This document shows positions 22,930 through 34,899 of a stretch of DNA of 64,000 nucleotides, one piece after another; the first letter of the stretch is position 1; each line of letters opens with the position of its first letter. The translations under genes and the position numbers were made by a program. Where the stretch lies: positions 131,015,989 through 131,079,988 of the forward strand of contig CP136068.1 in assembly GCA_032622095.1 (NCBI GenBank). The letters are read 5' to 3'. This DNA is from Siphonodentalium dalli (lineage: Eukaryota > Mollusca > Scaphopoda > Gadilida > Siphonodentaliidae). The notes below the pieces were generated by a model. The model worked only from the letters and a program-made list of their open reading frames with translations. It made no database searches and was not told the DNA's origin.

Positions 22930-23765
22930 CTGATATATTGTCACTGGTGGGTGTATATGTATACAGGAAGTAGATGTCATGGCTTAGGGGTTATGAGTAT
23001 ACAGCGAGGGGCGAAATTATCATGATTGATGTGTATATACAAGTCTGGAATGTACACATGATCATGTGTGAGGGGTATTGGTATATACATTCAATGATAG
23101 GGTGTACATATATACCTGGAGTGAATCTATTGTCAAGTGCGGGGTGTATATGTATTCGTGAGTGACTATGGTAATATATTTGGTGTGTGATTGTCATGGG
23201 TGATGTGTATATAGTATTGTCATTGGTGGGGTGTATATATATATACTTGAATGACTATACAAAGAGTGACTGTATGATAATATATTTGGTGTGTGATTGT
23301 CATGGCTGATGTGTATATAGAAGAGTTGCATGGCCGTTGGCAGGGTGTATATCTATATACTTGGAATGACTATGGTTATGGGTGTGGTGTATATGTATAT
23401 CTTGAGTGGCTGTATGGCCATGGGTGTGGCGACCATATATATACTTAGAGTGACTCTATGGTTATGGGTGTGATGTATATGTATATATTGAGAGGCTACA
23501 TGACCATGGGTGTGGCGAATAGGTATACAGGGGTGATCTTTGGCAAAGGGTGGTGTGAATATGTATAAAAGGAGTGACTGTATGGTAATATATTTGCTAC
23601 GGAATTGTCATGGGTGAAGTGTATTTTAAAGCCTGGTGTGTATGAATTGCCGAGTGTGCGGGATATTGAAGGACTTTATGGTCATTGATGGGGTGTATAT
23701 GCATACGTGTAATGTATCTATGGTTATGTGTGTGGTCCGAATATATGGTTATGTGTGTAAGACCG
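22930..23765. repeat. Degenerate satellite-like block (GTGTATATGTATAC / GAGTGACTATATGG)
   Basis: Irregular units of about 35 to 75 bp contain GTGTATATGTATAC, a GAGTGACTATATGG-type word and GTCATGGGTG. The same monomer type forms the cores of FB2 (38319-40720) and FB3 (49365-51680), although this block sits in a different element. Confidence 0.75.
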
Positions 23766-24242
23766 AATTTATCCCCTATTTTAGTTGGGGAATATTTAGT
23801 CATATTAAGTAAACAATGGTTTGGAATTTGTTAACAGATCGAAGGGTCGGGCAAGGGAATTATAACCCAAGAATAGGGATTTTTCGGGATCTAAATCCGG
23901 ATGTAGGTTGAAAAGTTAAACTTGGTAACGATAAAATGTGTTAAAATGTAGTCTGTTTAGTATACGGATTTAATAAAGAGCGTTTATTCACATCTGTGTG
24001 AAACAAAGAAAACAGCTGAAACTCGCTCTGATTATGCTTAGATTTTGTTGAGTATGTATGGGTATTTCGTGTCTTCAGCGACCTATATTATTCTCACTAC
24101 AATATACACCATTATTGAGGTTCAAATGTGCCATGTCCGTTCAGATGGTAAATATATATTAAAATGAGAAATCAGTCCCCACCTACAAAAGATATTCAAA
24201 TGTGCAATACATCGATAAATCTACGATATATTTGATTTGAGA

Positions 24243-24655
24243 CAGGGACGTGACAACAGGGTGTCTCAGTCCCCCCAACTTTGGTCAAATGTTCAACCGT
24301 TGGAAATTTGATATACCTGACACAACATTTGTTGGAAATTTCACACCAACAGTAGGTTTAATATTCCATCAATTTATCAGTGGAGAATTTGTAGTTTTTA
24401 GACCAACATTTGCATATGTTCCTATTTTTGGTAAAACATTTGGACTGAAATGGCTATCAGAAACTGCTGAAAATTTTCTAATTTGGGGGGGGGGTGTCAG
24501 GTCTAAAAATGTCCAACAAATGGAAAGTCTGATGCCAGTGTGGATGCTAGAATTTAGAAAATTTCATGTTCAGATTAAAAATATTTCTTACAGAGGGACG
24601 AATCATGGTCGATCCGGTGTGTCCCGGTCCATCCCCATTGCCAGTCAGAAACCGA
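24243..24655 (-). mobile_element. Second hAT-like MITE remnant
   Basis: It begins CAGGGACGTG. In reverse complement it shares with the 20290-21590 element the blocks CACCGGATCGACCATG, TAGGAACATATGCAAAT and a poly-C stretch. The opposite terminus is not recognisable. The 145-codon open frame over it follows the MITE sequence and is not a gene. Confidence 0.6.
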
Positions 24656-25511
24656 TAATTAATTTAAGAAAAAACAAATCGGGGTGAATTCGTATGGCGT
24701 TAGACCACTAGATATTAGCACATTAGGTTTGTTTAGGCTCATATCTACACATTTTCGTGTACTGATCGGCCTAATGGATTATACCCACCCCCGGTTAGTG
24801 ACAAATACTACTGCTTCATTTGGAATATGCTATCATCCAGGCGGATGTGAGGGACCAGTTGGGGAAATCAAAGCACAACGGGGTGGGGAGGGGTGAAAAT
24901 GGGGTGTAGTTAGAATGTGGACGCCCCTCCTAACGCGGATACAATCTATAGACACGTCTCTGCAATGGGTCGAGATTGCGTCTATAGCACCATCTACCCA
25001 CTCTATCAACCACAACATCTCATTAATGTAGTGAACAAAGTGCTAGAATCCGCCTCGATAATTTGAACATAGAACCTGTTTTAAAATGACAACTTTATCA
25101 ATGCATGATGTGTGCCCATGAAATCTTGCAATAAATAGGTTAACGCATAGCTGACTGGAATTTTGTGTAATTCATGAACCTTTGAGTGAGAAAATCGTAG
25201 TGAAAGGTTACCGGTCAATGAGACACATATACCCATTCCAAATCGCTATTGCTTTATGAGCTGCATTGAAAGTACACAAGAGACCGTGACGATGTTCATT
25301 GATTTACCCGTACCCGTTCCCGTCGTGTTGAATTCAATGCAATTACTTGGGCACAGCACGTGTTCTGCTACGTCGATAGCAGGTATTGATAAGGGAACCA
25401 TGAATGAGACCAAATATCGATCCATTTATAGTGTAAATGTAAAACGTATTATGTCTTATAAATGCCTGATACACTTGTATTCGTTCACTGTGTCACGACG
25501 TGTATATATAG
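24656..25511. other. No gene seen
   Basis: Unrecognised sequence. Open frames reach 109 codons (25256-25585) without any domain, and that frame runs into the hairpin P1. Confidence 0.35.
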
Positions 25512-25637
25512 AATACACACGTAGTGTTTCTGAATACCAAATTTACACCACGAGTGGGATTGATGATTTACCACACGAGCTTTAGCGAGTGTGGTAAATC
25601 ATCAATCCCACGAGTTCAGAAACACTACGTGTGTATT
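25512..25637. mobile_element. Hairpin element P1
   Basis: A 126 bp palindrome in two nested arms. The outer arms are ACACACGTAGTGTTTCTG (25514-25531) and its complement (25618-25635). The inner arms are GTGGGATTGATGATTTACC (25554-25572) and its complement (25593-25611). The centre is GAGCTTTAGCGA. CGAGTTC joins inner and outer arm on the right side only. Confidence 0.85.
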
Positions 25638-26461
25638 TTGTTTATACCATGACCGGTACAGGAGCAAAAAATGCTATGAAATCGAAATAAACCCACTTAA
25701 ATTAAGATGATTATGTCGCACCATTCACAATCATCCCCGTTGTGTTCCCCACACTTGGCCGTACATCGACGTACACTATCACAGCTGATGAGGCGTATTG
25801 ATACATTGAATTAGGCCAACATTCAATTGTACGAATATGGTATCATTGTAGCCAATTCACAATAAACTGTAATGAAACCGCCATAAACAAACAACATGAA
25901 TATATATGGGAATACGACTTTAATGAATATAAATATAACACATTGCGGGAACTTTTTTTCTCCGCCGTACGGTCAACAGGAAACCACGAAAGTCATTTTG
26001 AAATCCACCGTTTGTTGTTCGAGTTTTTTAGGTCTATTTCTTGAAATATATGTTCAATTTTTTGATCTGGATGTGATTTCCACGGAATTAACTGTTCGTT
26101 TTTATTGCATTAGTGAGTAAAATATTCAAATGAATCGAAAGTATCAAATTGTTTTCATCGCGAGGCGCTACATTTTAAAAATAGAGTTATTTTGATCGAG
26201 ATCACGGAATGTTAATGAAAGTTCAACTCGGATGTAGTTCTACTATGGGTATAAACTTTAACCATTGAAATGCCATTCAAACGTGTTACCCACAGTAGAA
26301 ACGTGTTACCCACGGTCGGACTCCTGTTCGTACACAGTAGGGTGTACAGCACAAATTTATTATATAGCATGTTTGTACACAGTACAATAGGGAGTCATGG
26401 TATAAATACATGTTTTGTGGTAACCGACGTCAAATATTTCTTTTATTATTTTTTGTAAAGA
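25638..26461. other. No gene seen
   Basis: One 12 bp direct duplication (CGTGTTACCCAC at about 26281 and 26300). Otherwise unrecognised. Confidence 0.35.
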
Positions 26462-26640
26462 GCCCCGAACCCCATTCGCGCCATCAAGATAGAGACACCT
26501 TTGCTAGTTCTATAAACCACACCGTTACATTTCTGGTAAATATTAACTCTATTAGTCCTGTAGATGGCCTCATTATTTTCTATATATAGTGGACATGCAG
26601 ACAGACAAATATTCGAATATCAGATACTAGATAAAACCAG
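26462..26640 (-). mobile_element. Helitron 5'-end remnant
   Basis: The reverse complement carries GAATATTTGTCTGTCTGCATG and then GGCCATCTACAGGACTAATAG, parallel to the start of H1 (TTGCGAATGTCTGTCTG, CATCTAGATAGCGCC, GTCTACTAGGGGTAAC). It is strongly diverged and no 3' end was found nearby. Confidence 0.4.
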
Positions 26641-26751
26641 CTGTGTCAGTATATTGTATCCTTCAATCACAGGCCTAAAATGTTATATTAATATATTTAA
26701 ATAAAGTAAAATATAAATAAAATTACATATTTTAATTGAGGTCCATATCAG

Positions 26752-26880
26752 TATGGGGTCCGTATAAGCCAGGGCCCGTATGAGCCGAGGTCCGTATAAG
26801 CCATGGTCCCTAACATTCGGGGTCCGTACACAAGTCAGGGTCCGTATGCATGCGCCAGGGTCTGTATCAGCCTCATACCG
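26752..26880. repeat. Degenerate tandem repeat (GGTCCGTATAAGCC)
   Basis: About six imperfect units of roughly 20 bp, each with GGTCCGTAT or GGCCCGTAT and often AAGCC. It lies in the interior of the 9 kb element. Confidence 0.75.
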
Positions 26881-27119
26881 ACGCATGCACGCCCATATCG
26901 GAAGCATTTAATCTACATAGTACTATGGCTACATGTTCTCTAATAACAAATATTGTGCATAATTATCTTGCACGGTGAATCTATAACTGGAATCGGCATT
27001 AATTGGACTTATGAACATAATATTTATTTTCCGATGAACATGCATATGAATATTCCTTTTCCAACATAAACAATGATACTACAATAGTGTTAGTTATTCT
27101 CTGTTTATGACATGTGTGT

Positions 27120-27122
<3 letters not shown>

Positions 27123-27154
<32 letters not shown>

Positions 27155-27179
27155 CTAGAGAGCGCACGAGAGAGAGAGG
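27123..27179. repeat. GA-rich microsatellite
   Basis: (GA)n with a few interruptions (GGAGCTAGAGAGCGCACGAG). Confidence 0.95.
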
Positions 27180-28572
27180 TTTATAGCGACTCTTTACTTC
27201 CTATATTAGTCGCATGGCTGTCACGTGATAGTAATGGTGAATTTAATGCCGTTTTATTTAATTTGTATGCAATACGTGGTTTTGCGATAGCTAATTTGCC
27301 AATTAGCAGCGCTTTCATTGAACGTATCATCCTCTGAGATTGTTTTTTTTTGGGGGATATGAAAACAAAGATTACTAAAACACTTGTATCTACGCTAATA
27401 TTATCTACGCTAATATGGTTGACGTAAAATAGGAGTTACGCTAATATTTTAGCGTATCGGGTTCAAAGGGTTAACAATTTTTCTATGTAGGTATGTGTGG
27501 ACTTTCCACTTCCTAAGATAGCTCAGATGTGGAAACCCTTAAGTCGTGTTTGATCGTGACATTTGTGTCTGTATAAATACAAGGCTCGTCAGATTGCCCA
27601 GTGTAAGCTTTTGCTTTTTCAACTGTTCCCCAAATAGTTAATGTCATTGACATGGGAAATATATTTTATCTGGATATATGACCCCGCAGCTAGGCACGAC
27701 CCCCTCTAAAACGTTTCCACTGTAACCAAGAAACAGATAAGTGCAGTATCGTGCTTTTGTTAATGTCACAAATCGTGTTTATTTTGTTAAGATTGTATCT
27801 CAAGGGTAATGAATCTTGAGTCATGTATTACCACAAAGTTATGCATGATGATGGGGTTTGCTTTTATGACTAACCTACTATAGGTAGTGGAATATGAGCC
27901 AAATTATAAAAAATATACCAAATATTACTTTTTTTCCAATGACATCGACTGTAGCAATTGATCGTGACCCTACAAGGCATATAGCCCAGTCCATTGATGG
28001 ATCCTTAATGGCAATATGAGTTCACATCATTTCTTCAAACAAAATTAGGCTCAGGTTTCCAGCAGTTGGATTTTCAATAACAATATTTGCCGTTGCCATG
28101 GAAACCATATTTTATCTCGACAGTTTGTCAGACCTCTCACTGAGCACCTCCCAAAAAAGTCCATTATAACTACGGAACACATATGTGATGTTTCATGATT
28201 TAGTTACTAAAATCACAAAATTGCAGTTAGTTTGGTCTTGATGGTAATACATCGTCGCTTATGTACTGTCACAATTACCACAACAAGGTAGTACTTAAAA
28301 TGGAGATTAAAATGTGACTAAAATGTGCCATACAAAAACAAATCAAGATTCGTTGATTCTCAAAAGCGGCATTTTTTTTATTTTTCTTCAAAGATATGGT
28401 GTCGTCACGGAAACCTGGGTTTATACTGTTATTTGAAAACCACCCCACCTGGGCATGCCCTCCAAAACGTTTTCCCTATAACTAAGTATATATTTGTATA
28501 CGTTTCGTGCTTTAGTCAATACATTCACAATTCAACCCATAACGGACCCAGATAAGTAAATAACTATAATAT
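27180..28572. other. Interior of the 9 kb element, no gene seen
   Basis: Contains three copies of TACGCTAATAT near 27393-27447 and otherwise unrecognised sequence. Confidence 0.35.
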
Positions 28573-29148
28573 ACACAAAAGCACGATATTTTGGGAAATA
28601 ACTGATTTTGACCTATTTTGGAAATTGGCCACAAAGTTTAGAGGTCGTTATCAAATGACTGGCTTGTCAGTTGCAACTATAACACAGTAATCCGTGTAGC
28701 CTATATGCTCTAGATTATTTCCGAGTAAAGATAACGTATTCAAAACTGATATATAAACACAGTGGGAAGAAAATGTATGACCCGATATGAAAAAAGCTAA
28801 TATTTTGGTCAATGACCTTGACCTTTGTATTTGACCTTCACACATAGTGGTGAAATCTCCAGTGTCAAATTAAAGCCCACCAAAAATAGCACCCCATATC
28901 AATGCCAAGATAGAGTTACTGCATTAAACTTTCTTGGTATAGACCATTATATGCATATGTTTTATACCGGCCAAAAACACACTCTGTTGCCATGGAAACA
29001 CACATTTTCCATACTAAGCTACACTGCCCCAGTGTGCCCCAGCACTGACATAAACTTCAGACTATGAGATTTCAAAAAACTTTTAGTAGAATTTACCCAC
29101 CAAATTGGTACCACTTTCCATTTTTGGGGAGCCTGGCTCATGGACTAA

Positions 29149-29800
29149 GTGGGGCACCAAAATTGATACGCAATATTTTTAGCGCCAATTTCCACCAAAG
29201 TGATAAACCATGATACGAGGAGTCTAACCGTGTGATTTACAGACGCCATATTTGTGCTGCTTCGGTGAGAGATGGGGTGGGGTGGGCACTAAATTTGATC
29301 AAAATTGTTTAGTCGCCGATTAGCACAAAACTTATAAATAATCTTCTCCGTGATATCAGGAGTCTAATTGTGTGGTTTAAGGATGTCACAAGTGGGGCCA
29401 TTCGAGTCAGGGGTGCATAGAGGGTGAGAGGGACGCAAAAAAAGATAAACAATATGTTTAGCGCCGATTTCCACCAGATTGATACATATTCTACTAATTG
29501 ATACGAGGAATCTAATTGTGAGGTTTAGATACGCCAAAATGGTGCTGTTTGGGCGAGAGATATGGGGGCCCTAAATTTGATACGAATTTGTATACTTGCC
29601 AATTTTCACCAATTGTATATATATATGTCTTTCCATAATGAATCTAAGTCTGTGGTTTAATGATGGCAAAAGTGGCGCCGCTCCAGTCTGAAATAGGGAC
29701 GGGGGAGGTCACCAAAACTGATAAAAAATATGTTTAGTGGTAAATTGCCATCAAATTCATACACGTTCTTCTCAAATGATACGAGGAATCAAGTCGTGCG
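29149..29800 (+). repeat. Helitron tandem repeats, continued
   Basis: The units carry GGGGCACCAAAATTGATACG, TTTAGCGCC and GAGTCAGGGGTGCA. They are the same family as 19008-20074 and were separated from it by the 9 kb insertion. They are more diverged than the left units. Confidence 0.75.
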
Positions 29801-29869
29801 TGTTAAAAACGTACAATGAGCTAGCAATAGTGATACATAGAAGAAAGCATTAAACGTATATTTATCATT

Positions 29870-30559
29870 TTATTTAAGATATAGACATACTCTTGCAACT
29901 GGGAGACCTCGAACCGTCAGAGGATTGCATATTAGAATGGATCATGTATATATTATAACACAATTTAGTTTGTTCCATTCAATACAGTTTCCACGAAAAC
30001 ACTTACAACAAACCACTCAAAATCACGCTGTGTGTCGGATAACATTTCTTTTGAACTTAGAATATTTCGCCAATATATAGCGCCATGAACAGAGGAACCT
30101 GGACGTTTCTTTAAAACATTTTGTATCTTCATGGAGATATGATAGCCAGGTGTCCTCAAAGTCTTAGTCTAACCCATTAGATTGATTGATTCATCTCTAT
30201 ATAAATTATGTAAAACCTAATTGTCGTCTTTTATTTTTGCGAACTAATGTGTTTACGGTGTTCGTGTTTCATGTCATAACGTCTGACGTATACGCAGTTG
30301 TAAATGAATAACTACTTCTTTATTGGGGGAACTGATTAATCGCGATAAACAAAACGGCAATCGACAAGGTGAGCCACAGTCAGCCACTACTTATATTCCA
30401 CTTTTAAGAATAATGTTTTGTGATGCTATTTAGATATATAATTTATGAGAATACATGTAACACTATGAGCAAGAGTATCCTTTATTCCCACCAAATATCC
30501 ACAGCATGCAGAGGGTTTCACATCACTTTAACCTGGGCAACGCCGGGTAACCCTGCTAG
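29870..30559 (+). repeat. Helitron 3' domain shared by H1 and H2
   Basis: About 690 bp match 36385-37250 plus 42046-42121. Shared blocks include CTTCATGGAGAT.TGATA, GACAAGGTGAGCCACA and the terminal CACTTTAACCTGG..AACGCCG..TAA.CC.GCTAG. Confidence 0.8.
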
Positions 30560-30572
30560 TATTTACTAAATG

Positions 30573-31596
30573 AAATGAGTATTGCACCGCAAACCGCAAA
30601 AATGCCAGCTGCAAAATTGCCAAAACGGATTAATTTCTGCCAGCTGTCAACAAATCAGCGTTAGTAGTGATCATGTACGAAAGCAGTTTTTTGCGCGATT
30701 GCTGATATCGCTGAGCTGTTTAGAACACAGTGCGTGTTGGTATTCTAAAGCCAGTCAAAATAATGTCACTTGGTATGTTGGAATGTGAGATCGCCACGGC
30801 CCGCTCCATCGATGGGATGCTGCTGATATATGAGTACCATAACCGTCACCTAGAGAGGTGGTGGGTCCACATTAGCTCAACGAAGAAACCGACGACTTTC
30901 CTATTTTCGAGAAATCCCATTGGTACCCACTTTGTATTGGTATTTTCAACTGGTACCACAAGCTTTCAAAATGCCCGTGGAAATTCCTAACCTAACATCC
31001 ACGGTTGACAATTTATTCAAACATACCACTGGATGCATGCAAAGTCACCCTTGTAGCATACATACATTATTTAACATGAATCAGTATTATCAAAATGTTC
31101 CAACTATTGGAAATCACATTGTATATAACACCACCTATGGTTGATAACTCTCAACTGATTGCTACATTTCAGTATAAAAATTCAGTCTAAAAACAACAAA
31201 TATCACACCTAATACTGTTTGGTATATCAAATTATCATCTTCCACTAGCTCCAACAATTCTGAAAAGTACCACTTTCGGAAATCTTTATACCACGTCAAT
31301 CATGAGATTCCTCGCGTATAATTAATAATTAAGTATGAATATTGACAGTAGCTGAGAACAAACTTTTCGATCAATGCCTCACACAAATCGAATCAAGGAC
31401 AACACGGACACTTGTAATTATTGTTAGTGGCCTTGTTGTGTGGGCACCGGTAAAGAGGTAGAGACCGTTATCATAAATCGTCGTTGATTGTTGTCAGGCA
31501 GCCACGACGAAGCACGAGCTAGTCCTCAGCCTGAAAAAATGCCAGCTAACAAAACAATCATCCGGCATGGCATTTTTGCAGTTTGCAGTGCAATTA
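30573..31596. mobile_element. Candidate 1 kb terminal-inverted-repeat element
   Basis: The left end ATTGCACCGCAAACCGCAAA and the right end complement ATTGCACTGCAAACTGCAAA face each other, both followed by AATGCCA. It interrupts the R5 copy just after the Helitron site. The interior holds GGTACC-containing repeats and no recognisable coding region. The boundaries are approximate. Confidence 0.5.
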
Positions 31597-31830
31597 TGCC
31601 AGCGTATGAACGTACTCTTATCGCCGATTGTTTCGCCCCGAATCGAGATGTAAATATTTACAATTGCGCGTAGTTCAGACGGTTTTTTCTACGGAGTTGT
31701 ATGGTCAATTTCTTTGAGATTTTGGGCGATGTTAGTAGAATGCTACACTCCCCAGTTGGCATAACGCCTGAGTACTAATGTATCAGTTTCACGCGCCGAA
31801 CAAGTCCATATAATATGTCTTTAATAAACA

Positions 31831-34800
31831 TGAACCGCCACAATACTTATGACGTCACCATGTATAACTATAATTATAACTTGAGACGAGAACTATATAA
31901 TATAGTGACCTACCTTTTCTGAAACCTTTTGCGTTCTGGAACGCAAGAGGAATATGACAACTGACATTGTCGCAACACAGATAATAATTTTTATTAAGTA
32001 GCCATACTTATATCTCAGAATAGCCATTCTCTGAGCAAACAGATCTGAAATAATAACAAACATACAATTGTTCAAGAATTTTATACCGTACATTATTACT
32101 AACATTAAAGGGGAAAGAAACCCTCAACACATCAGGCCGTTGATACATTTAGGGGGTGTTTATACATTAGCCGGATAAGATCATATTCGCTTTAGCCGGT
32201 AACGATAACAATAGAGTGCTTATACTTCGCCGGGTAAGAATTTCAGCTATCCGGATATGCAGCTATTCTGTTTTCATTTTCTGGATTAAAATTATTCAAT
32301 ACAAGCAACTTGTTGTCGTATAGATTCTAATTCGCTCTGCATTTAAGTTAGATCTTTATCTGGTGTCATGCCGTCATGGATGATTCCCTTTCAACATTTA
32401 ACTCGAGCAATAGTGTGGTGTTAGCGCTGATAGACCAGTCCGCTTTTCGCCTATATGTAGATGGGTCAGTGTGTCAGTTTGATTGTCTCTAATCAGCCGT
32501 CCTTCGGTGGTCACGCACCTTGATTATAAGCTATTATTATAAATACTAACTGATTATTGCACACGTACTCTGCATGTGCATGGTACATTTGTTGCGCATT
32601 CGAGGGAATTAAATGTGCATGTTAATATATGATCATATATATGGAAGAAATGGGATGGCACGTTTCAATGGATTCAAACGAAATGGACAATTAGTTCAAT
32701 ACTCTAAATATGAGTGCGTCGTGGACATATATATGCAGGGACGGGTATAGATGACCTGATTTGGAGGCGTGTGACTGTTCATCTTTGGAATCTCCTACTG
32801 CACCAAATCTTAAACCTCAACAAACTCACAAGTTCGCGTAAATCAATTTACATACCCCGTTGGGCTTCAATCTAACTTTCCACTCGACTTGCTGGCTCTA
32901 GTCACACGTTTTAACTAATTATTATGAAATTAAAAATGAATGGCAGATTACAGCCAATTCAGTTATCACAATTATATAGTTTACTACAACCAGCTATCAT
33001 GTTTAATACTATAATAAAAGGTATACATGTTCTTTGAAGCACTATATTGCATTTTACAAGAGAAGAATTGGCATAACGTGACATGTATGATACATGAGTT
33101 TTTATTTAGATATGAATAATCCTCGGATGTCTATTTACACGATGATAGCTAAGCAAGCATGTCACACAACGTCGTGTGTGTTTATACAACGTAGAAACAG
33201 GTATACTGATATGTGTCATTCATTCATCAGCAACACTTAGTTCATGATTTTAGTATCGAACAAAGCGTGCAAATATGCAATTACATTATAGAGTACATGC
33301 ATGCACTTTTATACAAACTGTTATGTGTTATATGTTTTTTTAACAAGACTGAAAAGATGTAATATATTTTCAGAAACATCTTCTGGTAATGCAGAATTGG
33401 CTATGGCGTTGATTAGCCTGGTGGATGAGCAGAGCTCGTCGGATGTTTTCTTGTGATCGTCGCAATTGGCTCTGTCAATGTGCTGGATAGGACTATTGGG
33501 AAAGATGCTGAAACATCTTGCGATTAGTGGAATTGGCTACGAAGTTTTTCGCACGCTGCATGGAAGAGCATGGATTCTCTGAATTGGCTCAGTAGTGCTG
33601 GTTAGTAGGATGGGCAAATGGGCCGGTGTGTGGAGAGCAGATCACTTCTTTGGAATATGCCGTTGAACTATAAAGAAGTGTGCGCATCCGTATTACGATT
33701 ATGCGGGTAAAATTCTAATTCAATTCTTGAAGTGACCGAACTATCAAAAATTGTTTTCGGGCGACCTAGTCATGTATTCGAGAATCGAAAGCAACTTGCT
33801 CAGTTTAGTGACAATTACACTTGGTGTGATATTCAAAATTTGTTCTCATCTAAAATGGTTACCGATGGGGAGTGTGCATCATTTCGAGTTCACGATGAGC
33901 AAGTCTGTGATAATTCAATGCAACGGGAAGTTCTCGGAGTTGAGACGCTCAGAAATTTGTGAGATTTGTATTCAATATCGTATATATTATCACTATCACT
34001 GATTGGTGTATATCTACTTTGGTGTATATATATATAGGCGATAACTATTTGCATATATGCATGTACAGTTCTCTGAACAGATCGCCAGTCTGAATGATTG
34101 TGGTGCAATGCAAGAAGTTTCATGAGTTCCCCGCGGGAAGTGGAAGAGTTGATTGTCTTACGGTTCTCGTGTTATTACGCATTATGCCAATGATTCAACC
34201 CCTAATATCGGGTCTTTCACCAGTATCCCACAAAGATTATCATTTGACAATTCTGAATTTTTCTCTAGCGGATACATCACTGTATGGATACACGTGTATC
34301 ATTTTTCGGTATGCACGGGCATGGACAATTCAATGCGTTTTCTAGAAAAGCTCAAGCTATATACATAAAAAATGCCATGATGCATTTCCGCGAAGGGAAA
34401 CCCGGTTAACAGTCCAAACATTTTTTTTTATAGATTAAGTGTACGCATATACATGTACCGGTTAATCAAATATTTACAAGTCAAGTTCTGACCGCCAGGT
34501 TACATATAATTACATATTTTAAGTTTTAAAAGGCAAATCTTCAAATCGCTTCATACATGTCATATTTATATGCTAACTGTTTTATCTAAAGTCAACATGA
34601 GCATAGGCGCAGAGCTATTGTTGAATATTTAATGATTTATGCTGTTGTGCATTGCAATTTATATTGACAGAATATGCAAAAATGAATGGCACATTGTTTC
34701 TTGAATCGGTACTGCTTTCTGTGAGTTATTTTAATGAAAATAAGAACGCACCGGCATAGACGTGAGAATTGTCGCATTTCTTCAAAATTTATATTCTTGG

Positions 34801-34899
34801 CGATTCCATACAATATAGTTGTATTGGAGGAGAATACGAACATTTGTTTTAAATATTCTTTCGCGAAACTGCTTTGAAGCAGAGTTGTCCTGTCAAAGT
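31831..34899. other. 3 kb without a recognised gene or repeat
   Basis: This is the longest unexplained stretch. Open frames stay below 90 codons. Overlapping frames at 33732-34368 are Cys-containing but match nothing I know, and exon borders cannot be argued for. A short TTAGCCGG motif occurs at about 32170-32205. I see no RNA gene. Confidence 0.3.

Larger units (their letters stand above)
20077..29145. mobile_element. 9 kb element with about 0.57 kb inverted arms
   Basis: The left arm begins TCCATGAGCCAGG at 20078 and, ignoring the nested hAT, runs to about 21951. The right arm runs from about 28573 to CCTGGCTCATGGA near 29144. Arm sequences match over about 570 bp with moderate divergence, sharing 'TTTCATATCGGGTCATACAT'. 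Flanking TA at 20075-20076 and 29146-29147 is a candidate target duplication. Removing the element rejoins the Helitron tandem unit. No transposase was recognised. The interior holds a satellite-like block (22930-23765), a second hAT remnant and hairpins. Confidence 0.75.
18945..30559 (+). mobile_element. Helitron-like element H1, non-autonomous
   Basis: The 5' end is TCTATATATATATTGCG followed by TGTCTGTCTG repeats. The 3' end is CTAG (30556-30559), preceded by a short hairpin (CCTGG GCAACG CCGGG type) about 12 bases upstream. It lies between A (18944) and T (30560), and two paralogous R5 copies without it keep the empty AT site. TC start, hairpin plus CTAG end and insertion between A and T are Helitron hallmarks. 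No Rep/helicase is present. Without the 9 kb nested insertion (20077-29145) its own length is about 2.5 kb. Confidence 0.85.
18823..31830 (+). mobile_element. R5 repeat, copy 2, split by nested elements
   Basis: The left piece is 18823-18944. After the Helitron insertion the copy resumes at 30560 for a few bases (TATTTACTAAATGAAATGAG) and again from about 31597 to 31830. The order matches R5 at 54832-55235 and at 7258-7746. The intact sites there (CTTATATATTAGTTAAATGC type) show exactly where the Helitron entered. Confidence 0.7.

Noticed and set aside
24250-24687. 145-codon open frame
   Set aside because: Runs through a hAT-like MITE remnant; no domain and not conserved with the related element at 20290-21590.
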